Shown: positions 19,078 to 27,711 of the stretch, one piece after another
Position numbering within the stretch: the stretch's first letter is position 1
Layout of the letters: every line of letters starts with the position of its first letter
Source: JASHVB01 sp035535035
GTDB taxonomy: Bacteria > Pseudomonadota > Alphaproteobacteria > Acetobacterales > Acetobacteraceae
Length of the DNA stretch: 64,000 nucleotides
Direction of reading: 5' to 3'
NCBI GenBank assembly: GCA_035535035.1
Contig: DATLQW010000125.1
Span: 1 to 64,000 of the forward strand
Translations under genes and position numbers: made by a program
Notes under the pieces: generated by a model
Told to the model about the DNA's origin: nothing
Databases searched by the model: none
The model's input: the letters and a program-made list of their open reading frames with translations, nothing else

Positions 19078-19094
19078 CTCCCGCTTCGCGGGAG
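19078..19094 (+). terminator. Hairpin after the MaoC pair
   Basis: Stem CTCCCGC/GCGGGAG (19078-19084 with 19088-19094, loop TTC) lies 18 nt after the stop. It is embedded in a pyrimidine-rich sequence that resembles intergenic repeats in this genome (compare 36110-36170), so it may be a repeat serving as terminator. Confidence 0.5.
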
Positions 19095-19180
19095 TGGTCG
19101 GCACGCAAGGCGCCCCTCACCCTCGCGCCTCGACCTCTCTCGCGCGTAGCGCAGCAGACGCAACAAAATTCGCCATAGCC

Positions 19181-19987
19181 TCAAACAGCCCAACTCCTGA
19201 ACAGGTCGCCAGTCGGCACATCGGCCGGAAAGAAGCACTCGATGCGGATCTCCTCAGCCGCGACCTCAAGTGGTGTGCCCAGGGTGGCCAAAGTCGTGAG
19301 CAGGCGCAGCCGCGTCCCGGCCTTCACAATGTCCATGGTCAGCACGGGGTCTCGTCCGCTTTCGATCAACACGGTTTCGCCGAGGCCTGGTACACCGGGG
19401 TAGCCGAGAAGGCGCTTCAGCAGGTCCGATGTCGCGATGCTGCCATCAGCCAGAGCGTCCGCGCGCACGCCGCGGATGAAGTAGAGTGCGACATCGCGCC
19501 AATTCGTGATCAAAGGGCGCAAAGCATCTGGTGCAACAAGAGCATCGGCAAGATTGATCCGCCGGCCTGGACCGATTTCCATCGGAGGGCTATCCATCAG
19601 AAATCCCACGAAACGGCACGCGGACACATTGGCACGCAGCAAGTTCCACCGCCGATCAACCACGAATGCGGGAAACGGCTCCTGCTGGGTGAGCATGAAG
19701 TCGAGTGTCCGATCAATCATGGTGAGTTCAGGCGCCTCCAGTGACCGCTCACGCCAAATCGGCGCATACCCGGCAGCGAGGAGCAATGCATTCTGTTCTC
19801 TGAACGGAATGGCGAGAGCCGCTGCAAGACGCAGGACCATTTCGCGGCTTGGTTCCGTGCGTCCAAGCTCGATGAAGCTGATGTGGCGTTGAGAGACTTC
19901 TGCCTCGACGGCGAGCCCGAGCTGAGAGAGGCCGCGACGTGCGCGCCACCAACGCAGACGATCCGAGAAACCTGCGTTCGCCGCCAT
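19181..19987 (-). CDS. XRE-family regulator with MmyB-like ligand-binding domain
   Basis: This 268-aa transcription regulator has an N-terminal helix-turn-helix of the XRE/Cro type (residues 8-62; recognition segment VSQRHISFIELGRTEPS). A C-terminal MmyB-like PAS-type domain follows, with FVVDRRWNLLRAN and the WRDVALYFIRG segment. Members are widespread in alphaproteobacteria and actinobacteria and often control the gene divergent to them. Here that is the 2-hydroxyacid dehydrogenase at 20108 plus the MFS gene, 120 bp away. ATG 19987 is chosen because it puts the HTH near the N terminus; a start at 20026 would add 13 non-conserved residues. No clear operator palindrome was seen in 19988-20107. 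Confidence 0.85.
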   Translation of the reverse strand: MAANAGFSDRLRWWRARRGLSQLGLAVEAEVSQRHISFIELGRTEPSREMVLRLAAALAIPFREQNALLLAAGYAPIWRERSLEAPELTMIDRTLDFMLTQQEPFPAFVVDRRWNLLRANVSACRFVGFLMDSPPMEIGPGRRINLADALVAPDALRPLITNWRDVALYFIRGVRADALADGSIATSDLLKRLLGYPGVPGLGETVLIESGRDPVLTMDIVKAGTRLRLLTTLATLGTPLEVAAEEIRIECFFPADVPTGDLFRSWAV

Positions 19988-20107
19988 GACTACCTGTCGC
20001 GTAGTTGAGAGTGGTACCGCTCGCAAGGATAGTGGCCGGACCTGGCGTGCCGGACAAGGGCGACCGCCGTCGATCCCTCAGTCCCGCCTGAGTAACCGGA
20101 GCCTTCT

Positions 20108-21088
20108 ATGATCAAGGTCGCGTTTGCCGGAGCGTTCGCCGCGCAACTCGCCGAGCCGGTCCGCAACCAGATAAGCGTGCCGTGCGACATCGTTGTGGGT
20201 GACGAGGCCAATATTTTGGCTCAGCTCGCAGACATGGACGTGATGGTCACCATGGCGTTCTCGCGCGAGATGGCTGCCGTCGCACGTTGCCTCAAACTTG
20301 TCCAGGTGCCGGGGGCCGGTCTTGATCGTATTGACCGAACCGCGCTGCGGGTCGGGATCCATCTCGCCAACGTGTACGGTCATGAAATCGGCATCTCCGA
20401 ATACATCATCGGGGCCATGCTGACCCTGACACGTGCGTTCAGTCGTCTCGACGGCAAGCTCCGTCGTGGAGAATGGGAGAGCCAGTGGGCCTTTGGTATC
20501 CCGGCGCCCGCTTTGTGGCCGGAGCTTGCGGGAAAGACGCTCGGCATCCTCGGGTACGGCCATATCGGCCAGGCCTTGGCGCGGCGCGCACGTGCGTTCG
20601 AAATGCAGGTATGTGCAATCCGGCGGCGAGCCGAGGAGCCAGCGCCCCGCGGTTTGGTATTTCTCGGCGACTCCAGGCAGTTGGATGACGTGCTCCGGTG
20701 CGCGGATTATCTCGCAATCACTGTGTCGCTGTCGGAGGCCACCCGCAATCTGATCGGAGACCCACAGCTAGGCCTCATGAAGCCCACGGCCTTTCTTATC
20801 AATGTCGCGCGAGCCGAGGTGATCGACGAAGAAGCCCTCTATCGCGCTCTGACAAACGCGCGGATCGCCGGCGCGGCGCTTGACGTTTGGTATCGCTATC
20901 CGACTGCGGCCGGGTCGGCCGAACCGGCCAATCAGCCGTTCCATGAGCTCGACAATGTGCTGATGACCCCTCACGTTTCCGGCTGGACTCAGGGTATGTT
21001 GCGAGCGAGGTCGCAACTGATCGCCGAGAACATTGCTCGCACGGCGAGGGGCGAACCGCCGCTCAATCTGATCGCGCCATCGCTGTAA
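20108..21088 (+). CDS. D-isomer specific 2-hydroxyacid dehydrogenase
   Basis: This 326-aa NAD(P)-dependent oxidoreductase has a Rossmann dinucleotide fold with LGILGYGHIGQALARRA at about residues 145-160. The family catalytic residues are an Arg in NVARAEVIDEEAL, an acidic residue after RYPTA and His in LMTPHVSGWT. The catalytic Arg is in NVARAEV where many relatives have NVSRG or NTARG. It oxidises or reduces a D-2-hydroxyacid/2-oxoacid pair whose identity is unknown. It starts a two-gene unit with the MFS transporter 5 nt downstream, which suggests uptake and oxidation of the same organic acid, probably controlled by the divergent MmyB-type regulator. Confidence 0.85.
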   Translation: MIKVAFAGAFAAQLAEPVRNQISVPCDIVVGDEANILAQLADMDVMVTMAFSREMAAVARCLKLVQVPGAGLDRIDRTALRVGIHLANVYGHEIGISEYIIGAMLTLTRAFSRLDGKLRRGEWESQWAFGIPAPALWPELAGKTLGILGYGHIGQALARRARAFEMQVCAIRRRAEEPAPRGLVFLGDSRQLDDVLRCADYLAITVSLSEATRNLIGDPQLGLMKPTAFLINVARAEVIDEEALYRALTNARIAGAALDVWYRYPTAAGSAEPANQPFHELDNVLMTPHVSGWTQGMLRARSQLIAENIARTARGEPPLNLIAPSL

Positions 21089-21093
21089 GACAA

Positions 21094-22392
21094 ATGGCCA
21101 CGGAGCGGTCACCACCGTACGTGGCGCGCCTGCCATTCTTCTATGGATGGATGATCGTGACCGTCGCCTTCATCACGATGGGGATCGGCGTGAGTGCGCG
21201 CACGTCGTTCTCCCTCATGCTCCCGCCGATCGTCGAAGAGTTCGGATGGGACTGTGGACTGGTCGCCGGAGCGTTCTCTTTCGGATTTCTGGTCTCCGCC
21301 GTTCTGAGCCCCATCGTTGGGTATTGGATGGACCGATATGGCCCGCGCCGCGTCATCGGGATGGGCGTCATGCTGCTGGCGAGCGGGCTGCTTGGGGCAA
21401 CCGCGATCAGGCAGCCGTGGCAGCTCTATCTCACGCTCGGCGTGCTGGTGGGCGGTGGCGCCAACTGCATGAGCTATACGGCGCAATCCTTGTTCCTGCC
21501 GCATTGGTTCGTCCGCCGCCGTGGTCTTGCCCTCAGCGTGGCTTTCTCCGGCGTCGGTGTTGGCGCCATCGTGCTGCTGCCCTGGCTCCAGGCGATCATT
21601 CAGCAGGACGGCTGGCGGGCGGGGTGCCGAACCATGGGCATCCTGGTCATCCTGGTGCTCGGTCCGATCACCTTTCTGCTTTGGCGGCGGCCCGAGGACA
21701 TTGGGCTGCGGCCAGACGGAGCAGCCGTGGCCGATGCCGCGAGCCGAGCCTCAAACATCGTCGATCCGAGCTGGGCCGCTGTCGAGTGGACGGTCGCGCG
21801 CGCCGCGCGGACGGCCCGCTTCTGGTGGATCGTCATTGGCTATTTCTGTGGGCTCTTCGCCTGGTATGCGGTGCAGGTCCATCAGACGGAGTACCTCATC
21901 GAAATTGGTTATACTCCCATGGCTGCGGCCTGGGCGCTGGGTTTCGTCAGCGTCGTAGCGATTCCGGGCCAACTCGCGCTCGGAGCGTTGTCGGACCGCA
22001 TCGGTCGCGAGTGGATATGGATCGTCGGTTGCGCAGGCTTCGCCATTTGCTACGCCGCGCTTATTGGCTTGGAGCACGGTCCATCACGGACCTTGCTCGG
22101 CGTTGCGGTTGTCGCGCAGGGGATGCTCGGATATGCGCTGACCTCGGTGATGGGGCCGATCGTCGCGGAAATATTCGAGGGCCCGCATTACGGGTCGATC
22201 TTTGGTACTATCACCATCGCTTTGATCGCGGGTGGCGCTGCGGGGCCGTGGGTTGTCGGTGTCAGTCACGACATGACGGGTAGCTACCGAATCGGGTTCG
22301 TGACCGCGATCGGGCTTTGTGTGATTTCCGGGATCGCCATTTGGCGGGCCGCGCCGCGCAAGGTGCGCCTGGTGCCGGGCCGGGTGAGGTGA
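21094..22392 (+). CDS. MFS transporter (monocarboxylate/oxalate-formate antiporter type)
   Basis: This 432-aa integral membrane protein has about 12 hydrophobic segments and the loop 2-3 motif GYWMDRYGPRRVIGMG, the classic MFS signature. An RRPEDIGLRPDG segment before the central loop is characteristic of bacterial MCT/OFA-like carriers. The central loop is near residues 205-230. It lies 5 nt after the hydroxyacid dehydrogenase gene and is very likely cotranscribed, so the cargo is probably a hydroxy- or oxo-carboxylate. That assignment is inference from position. Confidence 0.85.
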   Translation: MATERSPPYVARLPFFYGWMIVTVAFITMGIGVSARTSFSLMLPPIVEEFGWDCGLVAGAFSFGFLVSAVLSPIVGYWMDRYGPRRVIGMGVMLLASGLLGATAIRQPWQLYLTLGVLVGGGANCMSYTAQSLFLPHWFVRRRGLALSVAFSGVGVGAIVLLPWLQAIIQQDGWRAGCRTMGILVILVLGPITFLLWRRPEDIGLRPDGAAVADAASRASNIVDPSWAAVEWTVARAARTARFWWIVIGYFCGLFAWYAVQVHQTEYLIEIGYTPMAAAWALGFVSVVAIPGQLALGALSDRIGREWIWIVGCAGFAICYAALIGLEHGPSRTLLGVAVVAQGMLGYALTSVMGPIVAEIFEGPHYGSIFGTITIALIAGGAAGPWVVGVSHDMTGSYRIGFVTAIGLCVISGIAIWRAAPRKVRLVPGRVR

Positions 22393-22488
22393 CCTGTTTC
22401 GCGCCCGTGATATCCGCATCGACCGCATCCGCATTGTTGACCGGCCGCTGCCTTCGCTACGGTCTGTCCATTCAAAGCGAACGAAAAT

Positions 22489-22626
22489 ATGGCCGCCGGC
22501 GATCTCGGGATCGTCGGGGCTGCTGCCCGCGTCGGCGGCATGAGCCGGGGTGCGCTGGAGCTGAACGCGATCCGGTCCACCGTGACCGCGCGCATCAAGA
22601 TGCTCGAAGCAGAGTGGTGGACGACC
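22489..22626 (+). pseudogene. Truncated LysR-type regulator (HTH fragment only)
   Basis: About 43 codons starting at ATG 22489 encode VGAAARVGGMSRGALELN followed by STVTARIKMLEAE. This is the winged-helix N terminus of a LysR-type regulator, in which the recognition helix lies around SRGALELN. The similarity stops abruptly near 22616 and the frame runs antisense through the 3' end of the M81 gene at 22627. The effector domain is missing, so this is a broken gene. The break point next to the M81 stop suggests that an insertion or deletion joined the two loci. Confidence 0.6.
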
Positions 22627-24117
22627 CTACCCCACCCTCGGCCGCCGCCTTACCTCCGCGCGCACGTGCCGGAAGTTCAGCACCGCCGGGTCCGCCACCA
22701 CCGGGCCCGGCGCGATCGCCACGATGACCTGTTCCGCGATCGGCGCGAAATCAGCACGGAAATGCACCGAGGACTTCAGCGCCAGGATCGAACACGCGGC
22801 GGGCTCGACCCCGAGATGGCGAATGATCGCCTGGTCCAGCGCCTGCATCTTGCGCGACACCACCACCACGCGCACGCCATCGACATCGATCAGCGCGCTG
22901 GGTCCCAGATTGCCGGGATTGCCGGCGCCCATCGGCCCGGTCAGGGTGAACTGCCCGTCGCGCAGCGTCAGCACGCGCGCCATGCACGCCAACGGCATGC
23001 CGTCCGACTTGCCGCCGAGCGACAAAGACACGCTCGCGCCCGCGCCGGCGGCGTGGCACGCGGCAGCGCTCTCGGCGTCGTTAATCAGGCAGACCAGCGC
23101 CCCCCTGGCGCGCTGGCGCACCAGTTCCGCCAGCAATCCGGTGGTGTCGCCATGGCCGCCGCCGCCGGGATTGTCCTGTGTATCCGCCAGCACCACCGGC
23201 CGCGACGCGCCCGAGGCGATCCGCATTGCCTCGGCTACCGCCTCCGCCGCCGGCATCGTTTCCTGCACGAAGTCGCTCTCCCGCGCCGCAACATGCGCGG
23301 CGAAGGCATCGGCCGCTGCATCGGCCTTCGCCTGCGTGTCGGCGAACGCCGCCAGGGCCACGCCACAATCGGCGAAATCCGCGTAGGGAAAGCCGAAGCA
23401 GAACGCCAGCTCCGCGACACCCATCTGCTCCGCGAGCGCCGAGCGTTCCTGCATCACCGCCTGCATCGGCGGCAGCAGCGTGCACTGGCTGCCCAGCGGG
23501 ATCCAGAATTCGATCTGCCGGAACGCGCGCGCCCAGGGCGCACCGCGCGCGATGCGTTGCAGCAGCAGCCGCATCGCCTGTGCGCCCGCCGCCTTCATGT
23601 CGATATGCGGATAGGTGCGGAACGGCACCGCCGCATCCGCCAGCGCCACCATCCGCGCGGTAAGGTTGCAGTGCGGATCGAGACTGACGGTAAGCGGCGT
23701 GTCCCCCACGATCGCCCGGACGCGGCGCAGCAACTCGCCCTCGGCGTCGGGGAAACTTTCCACCAGCGCGGCACCGTGCAGGTCCAGATAGACGCCGTCG
23801 AGCGCACCCGCGTCGAGCGCCTCGGACAACCGCGCGCAGATCAGCGCGGCGATGCGCTCGAACGCCTCGTCCTGCACCGGGCCGGCGGGGTTGGCGAACG
23901 CCCAGGCCAGCGGCACCAGCGTCGCGCCTGCCGCCTCCGCCACCGCGATCGCACCGGCACTGGGCACCGAGGTGTGACGCAGCGCATCAAGCAGGCCGGT
24001 GCCGTTCTGCAACGGTGGAAAGCCGGCGGAGTTGACGAAGTCCGCGTAGGTGGTCGGGCGTGGTGCGAAGGAATGGCTCTCGTGCAGGAAGCCGCCGACG
24101 GCAATGCGATGGTTCAT
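22627..24117 (-). CDS. M81 family metallopeptidase (MlrC-like)
   Basis: This 496-aa protein matches the M81/MlrC family, named for the microcystin-degrading cluster of Sphingomonas but widespread in bacteria with no microcystin link. It starts RIAVGGFLHESHSFAP and contains the N-terminal DUF1485 half (LDLHGAAL, SLDPHCNLT, FRTYPHIDM). The C-terminal MlrC half has LADTQDNPGGGGHGD. The conserved acidic and His residues are in place. ATG 24117 has GGAG about 6 nt upstream; a longer start at 24186 would overlap the upstream gene. It follows the D-hydroxyacid dehydrogenase at 24177 by 59 nt and is likely in one operon with it. The biological substrate is unknown. Confidence 0.88.
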   Translation of the reverse strand: MNHRIAVGGFLHESHSFAPRPTTYADFVNSAGFPPLQNGTGLLDALRHTSVPSAGAIAVAEAAGATLVPLAWAFANPAGPVQDEAFERIAALICARLSEALDAGALDGVYLDLHGAALVESFPDAEGELLRRVRAIVGDTPLTVSLDPHCNLTARMVALADAAVPFRTYPHIDMKAAGAQAMRLLLQRIARGAPWARAFRQIEFWIPLGSQCTLLPPMQAVMQERSALAEQMGVAELAFCFGFPYADFADCGVALAAFADTQAKADAAADAFAAHVAARESDFVQETMPAAEAVAEAMRIASGASRPVVLADTQDNPGGGGHGDTTGLLAELVRQRARGALVCLINDAESAAACHAAGAGASVSLSLGGKSDGMPLACMARVLTLRDGQFTLTGPMGAGNPGNLGPSALIDVDGVRVVVVSRKMQALDQAIIRHLGVEPAACSILALKSSVHFRADFAPIAEQVIVAIAPGPVVADPAVLNFRHVRAEVRRRPRVG

Positions 24118-24176
24118 GTGCTTCTCCGGTCGAGCATTCTCTCCCTCAAGGGGAGCGGGGACCATCCTGCCGCCCA

Positions 24177-25145
24177 TCAGCGCCACAGCGGATCGATCGG
24201 GCCGCGTCCAGCCAGCACCGCGGCAATGTTGTCCAGCGCGCGATACCCCATCGCATTGCGCGTCTCCAACGACGCGCTGCCGACATGCGGCGACAGGATC
24301 ACGTTGTCCAGCACGGCAAAGCGCAGGTCGTAGTCGGGCTCGGTGCGGAACACGTCCAGGCCGGCGGCGAACAACTGGCCGGAGGTCAGCGCATCGAACA
24401 GCGCGTCTTCATCCACCAGGCCGCCGCGCGAGACATTCACCAGCACCGCGCCGCGCGGCAGCAGCGCCAGCGCGCGTGCGTCGATGATCTTGTCGGTGGC
24501 CGCCGTGGCCGGCGCGTGCAGCGACAGAAAATGGCACTCCGGCAGCATCGCATGAAAATCCGCGAAATACGTCGCCCCCTGTTCCTGGTCCGGCGGCAGC
24601 CGGTTGCGCGCGTGATACACCACGCGCATGTCGAAGCCGCGTCCCCGCTGCGCCATCGCGCGGCCGATGCGCCCCATGCCCAGTATGCCGAGTGTCTTGC
24701 CGGTCACGCGCACGCCCAGCAGATCGCCCTGGCCGATGCGGAAGCGCCAGCCGTTGCGCATGATCCGGTCGTATTCAAAGGCGCGGCGGGCCGCCGCCAG
24801 GAGCATCATGAATCCGTGATCGGCGGTGCATTCGGTCAGCACGCCGGGCGTATTGGTCACCACGAGGCCGCGAGCCTTCGCCGCCGCGACGTCGATGTGG
24901 TCGTAGCCGACGCTGCTGGTGGCGCCGACCCGCACGCTGGGCGGCAGGGCGGCGATCGCCGCGGCCGACAGCGGCAGCGTGTTGGTGAACAGGATGGCGT
25001 CGGCGCCGTGCTCCGTGGCGGCGCGCACCGTTTCGGACGCGGTCATGTCGTCCTTGCCGCCAACCACCAGCGCATCGAACTCGGCGCGCGCGCGCGCCAC
25101 AACGTCGTGCGGCATAAGCGCCGCGAGCAGCAGGCGTGGTTTCAT
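24177..25145 (-). CDS. D-2-hydroxyacid dehydrogenase (glyoxylate/hydroxypyruvate reductase-like)
   Basis: This 322-aa NAD(P)H-dependent enzyme has the GHPR-type order: substrate loop SSVGYDHIDV, nucleotide motif LGILGMGRIGRAMAQR, catalytic Arg in NVSRGGLVDEDAL, Glu in FRTEPDY and His in LSPHVGSA. It would reduce glyoxylate or hydroxypyruvate, or a related 2-oxoacid. It is the second such dehydrogenase within 5 kb and is clearly not a recent duplicate of the one at 20108. It precedes the M81 gene in the same direction. Length and motifs are typical. Confidence 0.87.
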   Translation of the reverse strand: MKPRLLLAALMPHDVVARARAEFDALVVGGKDDMTASETVRAATEHGADAILFTNTLPLSAAAIAALPPSVRVGATSSVGYDHIDVAAAKARGLVVTNTPGVLTECTADHGFMMLLAAARRAFEYDRIMRNGWRFRIGQGDLLGVRVTGKTLGILGMGRIGRAMAQRGRGFDMRVVYHARNRLPPDQEQGATYFADFHAMLPECHFLSLHAPATAATDKIIDARALALLPRGAVLVNVSRGGLVDEDALFDALTSGQLFAAGLDVFRTEPDYDLRFAVLDNVILSPHVGSASLETRNAMGYRALDNIAAVLAGRGPIDPLWR

Positions 25146-25335
25146 CCGGTGGCCTCCTCGTCGCGTGATTTATGACCAACCGGGCGCGATTGCGGAAGGG
25201 GAGGGGCACGCGGCGGTCGCCGGCATGCCGCACTCGTTGCTCTTGCGCCTGGCCGCCATCCGATCGGGCTCCCGAGCGGCTTGACGCCGCCAGCCCTTGC
25301 GTGCGCCGTCCGCCGGCGCGTCAGCCGCGGGAGAT

Positions 25336-25506
25336 ATGCCGGTGCTTCAGTTCATTGTTGGGATCGCGGTCGGTTTCGCCGTCGGCGTTGTCTGCCGCTG
25401 GCTCGACATTCCTTCTCCCGCACCGCCGCGCATCATCGGCGCGGTCATCCTCATCGCCATGACGCTCGGCTTCATCGCCGGCGGCCGGATCGGTGCGGCA
25501 CCATGA
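25336..25506 (+). CDS. XapX-domain small membrane protein (first copy)
   Basis: This 56-aa protein has two hydrophobic stretches separated by the XapX core DIPSPAPPRIIGA. XapX proteins are tiny membrane proteins of unknown function, named after xapX in enterobacteria. GGGAG lies just upstream of ATG 25336. Its stop overlaps the start of the next gene (ATGA at 25503). Confidence 0.75.
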   Translation: MPVLQFIVGIAVGFAVGVVCRWLDIPSPAPPRIIGAVILIAMTLGFIAGGRIGAAP

Positions 25507-25751
25507 AATCCGCGCTCGGCATCGTCATCGCGTTTGCGCTGGGCTTCGGATGCCGGTATTTCGGCGTTCCGTCCCCCGCCCCACCCGCACTCACCGGAGC
25601 CCTGCTCGTGCTGGCCATGACGCTTGGGTACTCCGCAACGGACCGGGTCATGGCGGTGCGAGCCGGGCGTGGCGGCATCGGCGTCGGGCCAGGCAAAAGC
25701 GCCGCCCAACCGGATGCGCCGGCGAGACCCGGACAGCCCGGGCCAGGCTAG
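25503..25751 (+). CDS. XapX-domain small membrane protein (second copy)
   Basis: This 82-aa paralogue of the preceding gene shares the motif GVPSPAPPALTGALLV, with a longer Gly/Pro-rich tail after the second hydrophobic stretch. The 4-nt overlap and matching core suggest a tandem duplication and joint expression, perhaps as a heteromeric membrane unit. Function unknown. The flavoprotein gene starts 48 nt downstream. Confidence 0.7.
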   Translation: MKSALGIVIAFALGFGCRYFGVPSPAPPALTGALLVLAMTLGYSATDRVMAVRAGRGGIGVGPGKSAAQPDAPARPGQPGPG

Positions 25752-25799
25752 CCGGGGGGGAATAATTTCAGCGATGGACCGAGGTCCGGGGGAGCCTGC

Positions 25800-27560
25800 A
25801 TGGCAGAGAAGACGAATGTTTCGCATCGCGGTCCGGTTCCCAACGCCACCGCCGCCGGCACGCCCGCCGAATCGGGCCTCGCCTGGACCCAGCCGGCATC
25901 GCCCCCCGCCAGATGGGACCACGAGGCGGACGTGGTGGTGATCGGTGCCGGCGCCACGGGTCTGCCGGCGGCCGTCGTCGCGCGCGAGGCCGGCGCGTCG
26001 GTCATCGTGGTCGAGGCGGAAAAGGATATCGGCGGCCACGCGATCACCAGCGGCGGCAACGTTCCGCTGGGCGGCGGCACCAGCGCGCAGAAGCGGCACG
26101 GCATCGAGGACTCGCCCGACCTGCTGTTCCGCGACCTCACCGACTGGTCGGTGGTGGAACCCAACGGCTTTCCCGATTACCGCTACAACGATCGCGAGAT
26201 CGTTCGCGCCTTCGCCGACCACAGCGTCGCCACCTATGAGTGGCTGGTCGCGCACGGCGTGATCTTCGTTGACAAGGCACCGGACGCGCGCGGTGGCAAC
26301 GCGGTCGGCAACTCGGTGCCGCGCGAGATGCACGCCGCGGTCATGCACTGGCCCATGGTGCAGACCGGCAAGCCGGCTGATCCGGCGGTGCAGGCGACCA
26401 CGTCCTCGGGCAACGGGCTGATGCGCCCGCTGCAAGCCGCGGCCGTGCAAGCCGGCGTGCGGATCCTACCGGAGCACCGGATGGTCGCACTGCATCGGCA
26501 GGCGCCGCATGCGGGCCGTGTGCTCGGCATCGCGGTGGAGCACAACGGCACGCGGCTCGCCATCCGGGCGCGCAAGGCGGTGATCGTCGCTACCGGCGGC
26601 TCGACCGGAAATGTGAACTTCCGCCGCATGGCCGATCCGCGCCTGACCGAGGAATATTGCGGCCTGTCCGGTATGCCGTGGTCGGACCAGGACGCCAGCG
26701 GCGAACTGGCCGCCATGGCGATCGGCGCCTCGCTGTGGGGGTTTTACAACCAGACCGGTGAGTTCGGCTTCAACCTGACCAAGCCCGGCAGGATCGGCAG
26801 CCAATACGGCTACCAGAATCTCCAGTGGATGCCGGGCAGTCCGGTGTTCGATCGGGCCCGGGCGACGGGATTGCGGGTGCAGGACTGGCAGGACGCGATC
26901 ATGGTGAACATGCTGGGACAGCGGTTCTACGACGAGACCGGTCCGGCGTTCACCACCAACAACTACAATTCGATCGATCCCTATACCCAGGGCAGCCATC
27001 TGAACGCGAAGAACGTCACCTACAAGCCGAACAACTGGCTCAACGCCGCGATGGCGGGGATCGGCGACGGGCACAATGGCGGCGGCCCGATCTGGGCGAT
27101 CTTCGATACCGACGCGGTGACCCGCGAAAACTGGCACCCGGCGCCGCCGGATGTGGATATTGCCGGAGGGTTCTTCTTCAGCGCCGGCACGTTGGCCGAG
27201 CTCGCCAGGAAGATCGTGATGCGGCATCAACGCGCGAAGATGCCGCCGGACAATCTGGAACGGACGGTGGCGCGCTACAACTCGTTCGTGGAATCCGGCA
27301 CGGACGACGATTTCGGCAAACCGCGGCCGCTCTACAAGATGGCCACGCCACCCTTCTACGCCGCCTGGGCGACGCCGGTGATCCACGACACCCGCATGGG
27401 CCTGCGGATCAATGCGCACTGCCAGGTGATGGACATGAACGGCCATGTCATCCCGGGCCTCTATTGCGGTGGCGAATCGGCAGGCGGATTCAGCCAGCAC
27501 GGTCTGGCTCGCGCCGCCTGCCAGGGCTACATCGCGGGCCGTCACGCGGTGTCGGAATAA
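25800..27560 (+). CDS. FAD-dependent oxidoreductase (fumarate reductase/ketosteroid dehydrogenase-like)
   Basis: This 586-aa protein is in the FAD_binding_2 family, which includes flavocytochrome c fumarate reductase, urocanate reductase and 3-oxosteroid-1-dehydrogenase. The ADP-binding motif VVVIGAGATGLPAAVVARE is at about residues 44-62, with GGHAITSGGN closing on the isoalloxazine site. ATGGSTGN is in the middle and GLYCGGESAGGFSQHGL forms the C-terminal FAD site. There is no signal peptide and no haem-binding CxxCH, so it is cytoplasmic and not a flavocytochrome. It probably reduces or dehydrogenates an alpha,beta-unsaturated ketone or acid. It follows the two XapX genes in the same direction. 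Confidence 0.8.
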   Translation: MAEKTNVSHRGPVPNATAAGTPAESGLAWTQPASPPARWDHEADVVVIGAGATGLPAAVVAREAGASVIVVEAEKDIGGHAITSGGNVPLGGGTSAQKRHGIEDSPDLLFRDLTDWSVVEPNGFPDYRYNDREIVRAFADHSVATYEWLVAHGVIFVDKAPDARGGNAVGNSVPREMHAAVMHWPMVQTGKPADPAVQATTSSGNGLMRPLQAAAVQAGVRILPEHRMVALHRQAPHAGRVLGIAVEHNGTRLAIRARKAVIVATGGSTGNVNFRRMADPRLTEEYCGLSGMPWSDQDASGELAAMAIGASLWGFYNQTGEFGFNLTKPGRIGSQYGYQNLQWMPGSPVFDRARATGLRVQDWQDAIMVNMLGQRFYDETGPAFTTNNYNSIDPYTQGSHLNAKNVTYKPNNWLNAAMAGIGDGHNGGGPIWAIFDTDAVTRENWHPAPPDVDIAGGFFFSAGTLAELARKIVMRHQRAKMPPDNLERTVARYNSFVESGTDDDFGKPRPLYKMATPPFYAAWATPVIHDTRMGLRINAHCQVMDMNGHVIPGLYCGGESAGGFSQHGLARAACQGYIAGRHAVSE

Positions 27561-27577
27561 GCGGCAGATTCATAAAC

Positions 27578-27700
27578 CATGCGCCACCTGTCATTGCGGG
27601 GAGCGAAGCGACGAAGCAATCCCCCCTCCCGGAGAGCCGCAGTTCGTCAGGCAGGAGCTTGCTTCGTCGCTTCGCTCCTCGCAATGACAGGTGGCGCATG
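27578..27700. repeat. Long inverted repeat element (42-nt arms)
   Basis: Arms 27578-27619 and 27659-27700 are reverse complements with one mismatch, separated by 39 nt. The core of each arm contains TGTCATTGCGAGGAGCGAAG in one orientation, a palindromic intergenic repeat type seen in many proteobacteria. A shorter relative lies at 30579-30614. It sits between convergent genes and could fold into a very strong hairpin that ends transcription from both sides. Confidence 0.9.
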
Positions 27701-27711
27701 ACAGCGAAATT

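Noticed and set aside
22489..24333. 614-codon plus-strand frame starting with the LysR fragment
   Set aside because: Only the first 43 codons are LysR-like; the rest is antisense to the M81 gene.
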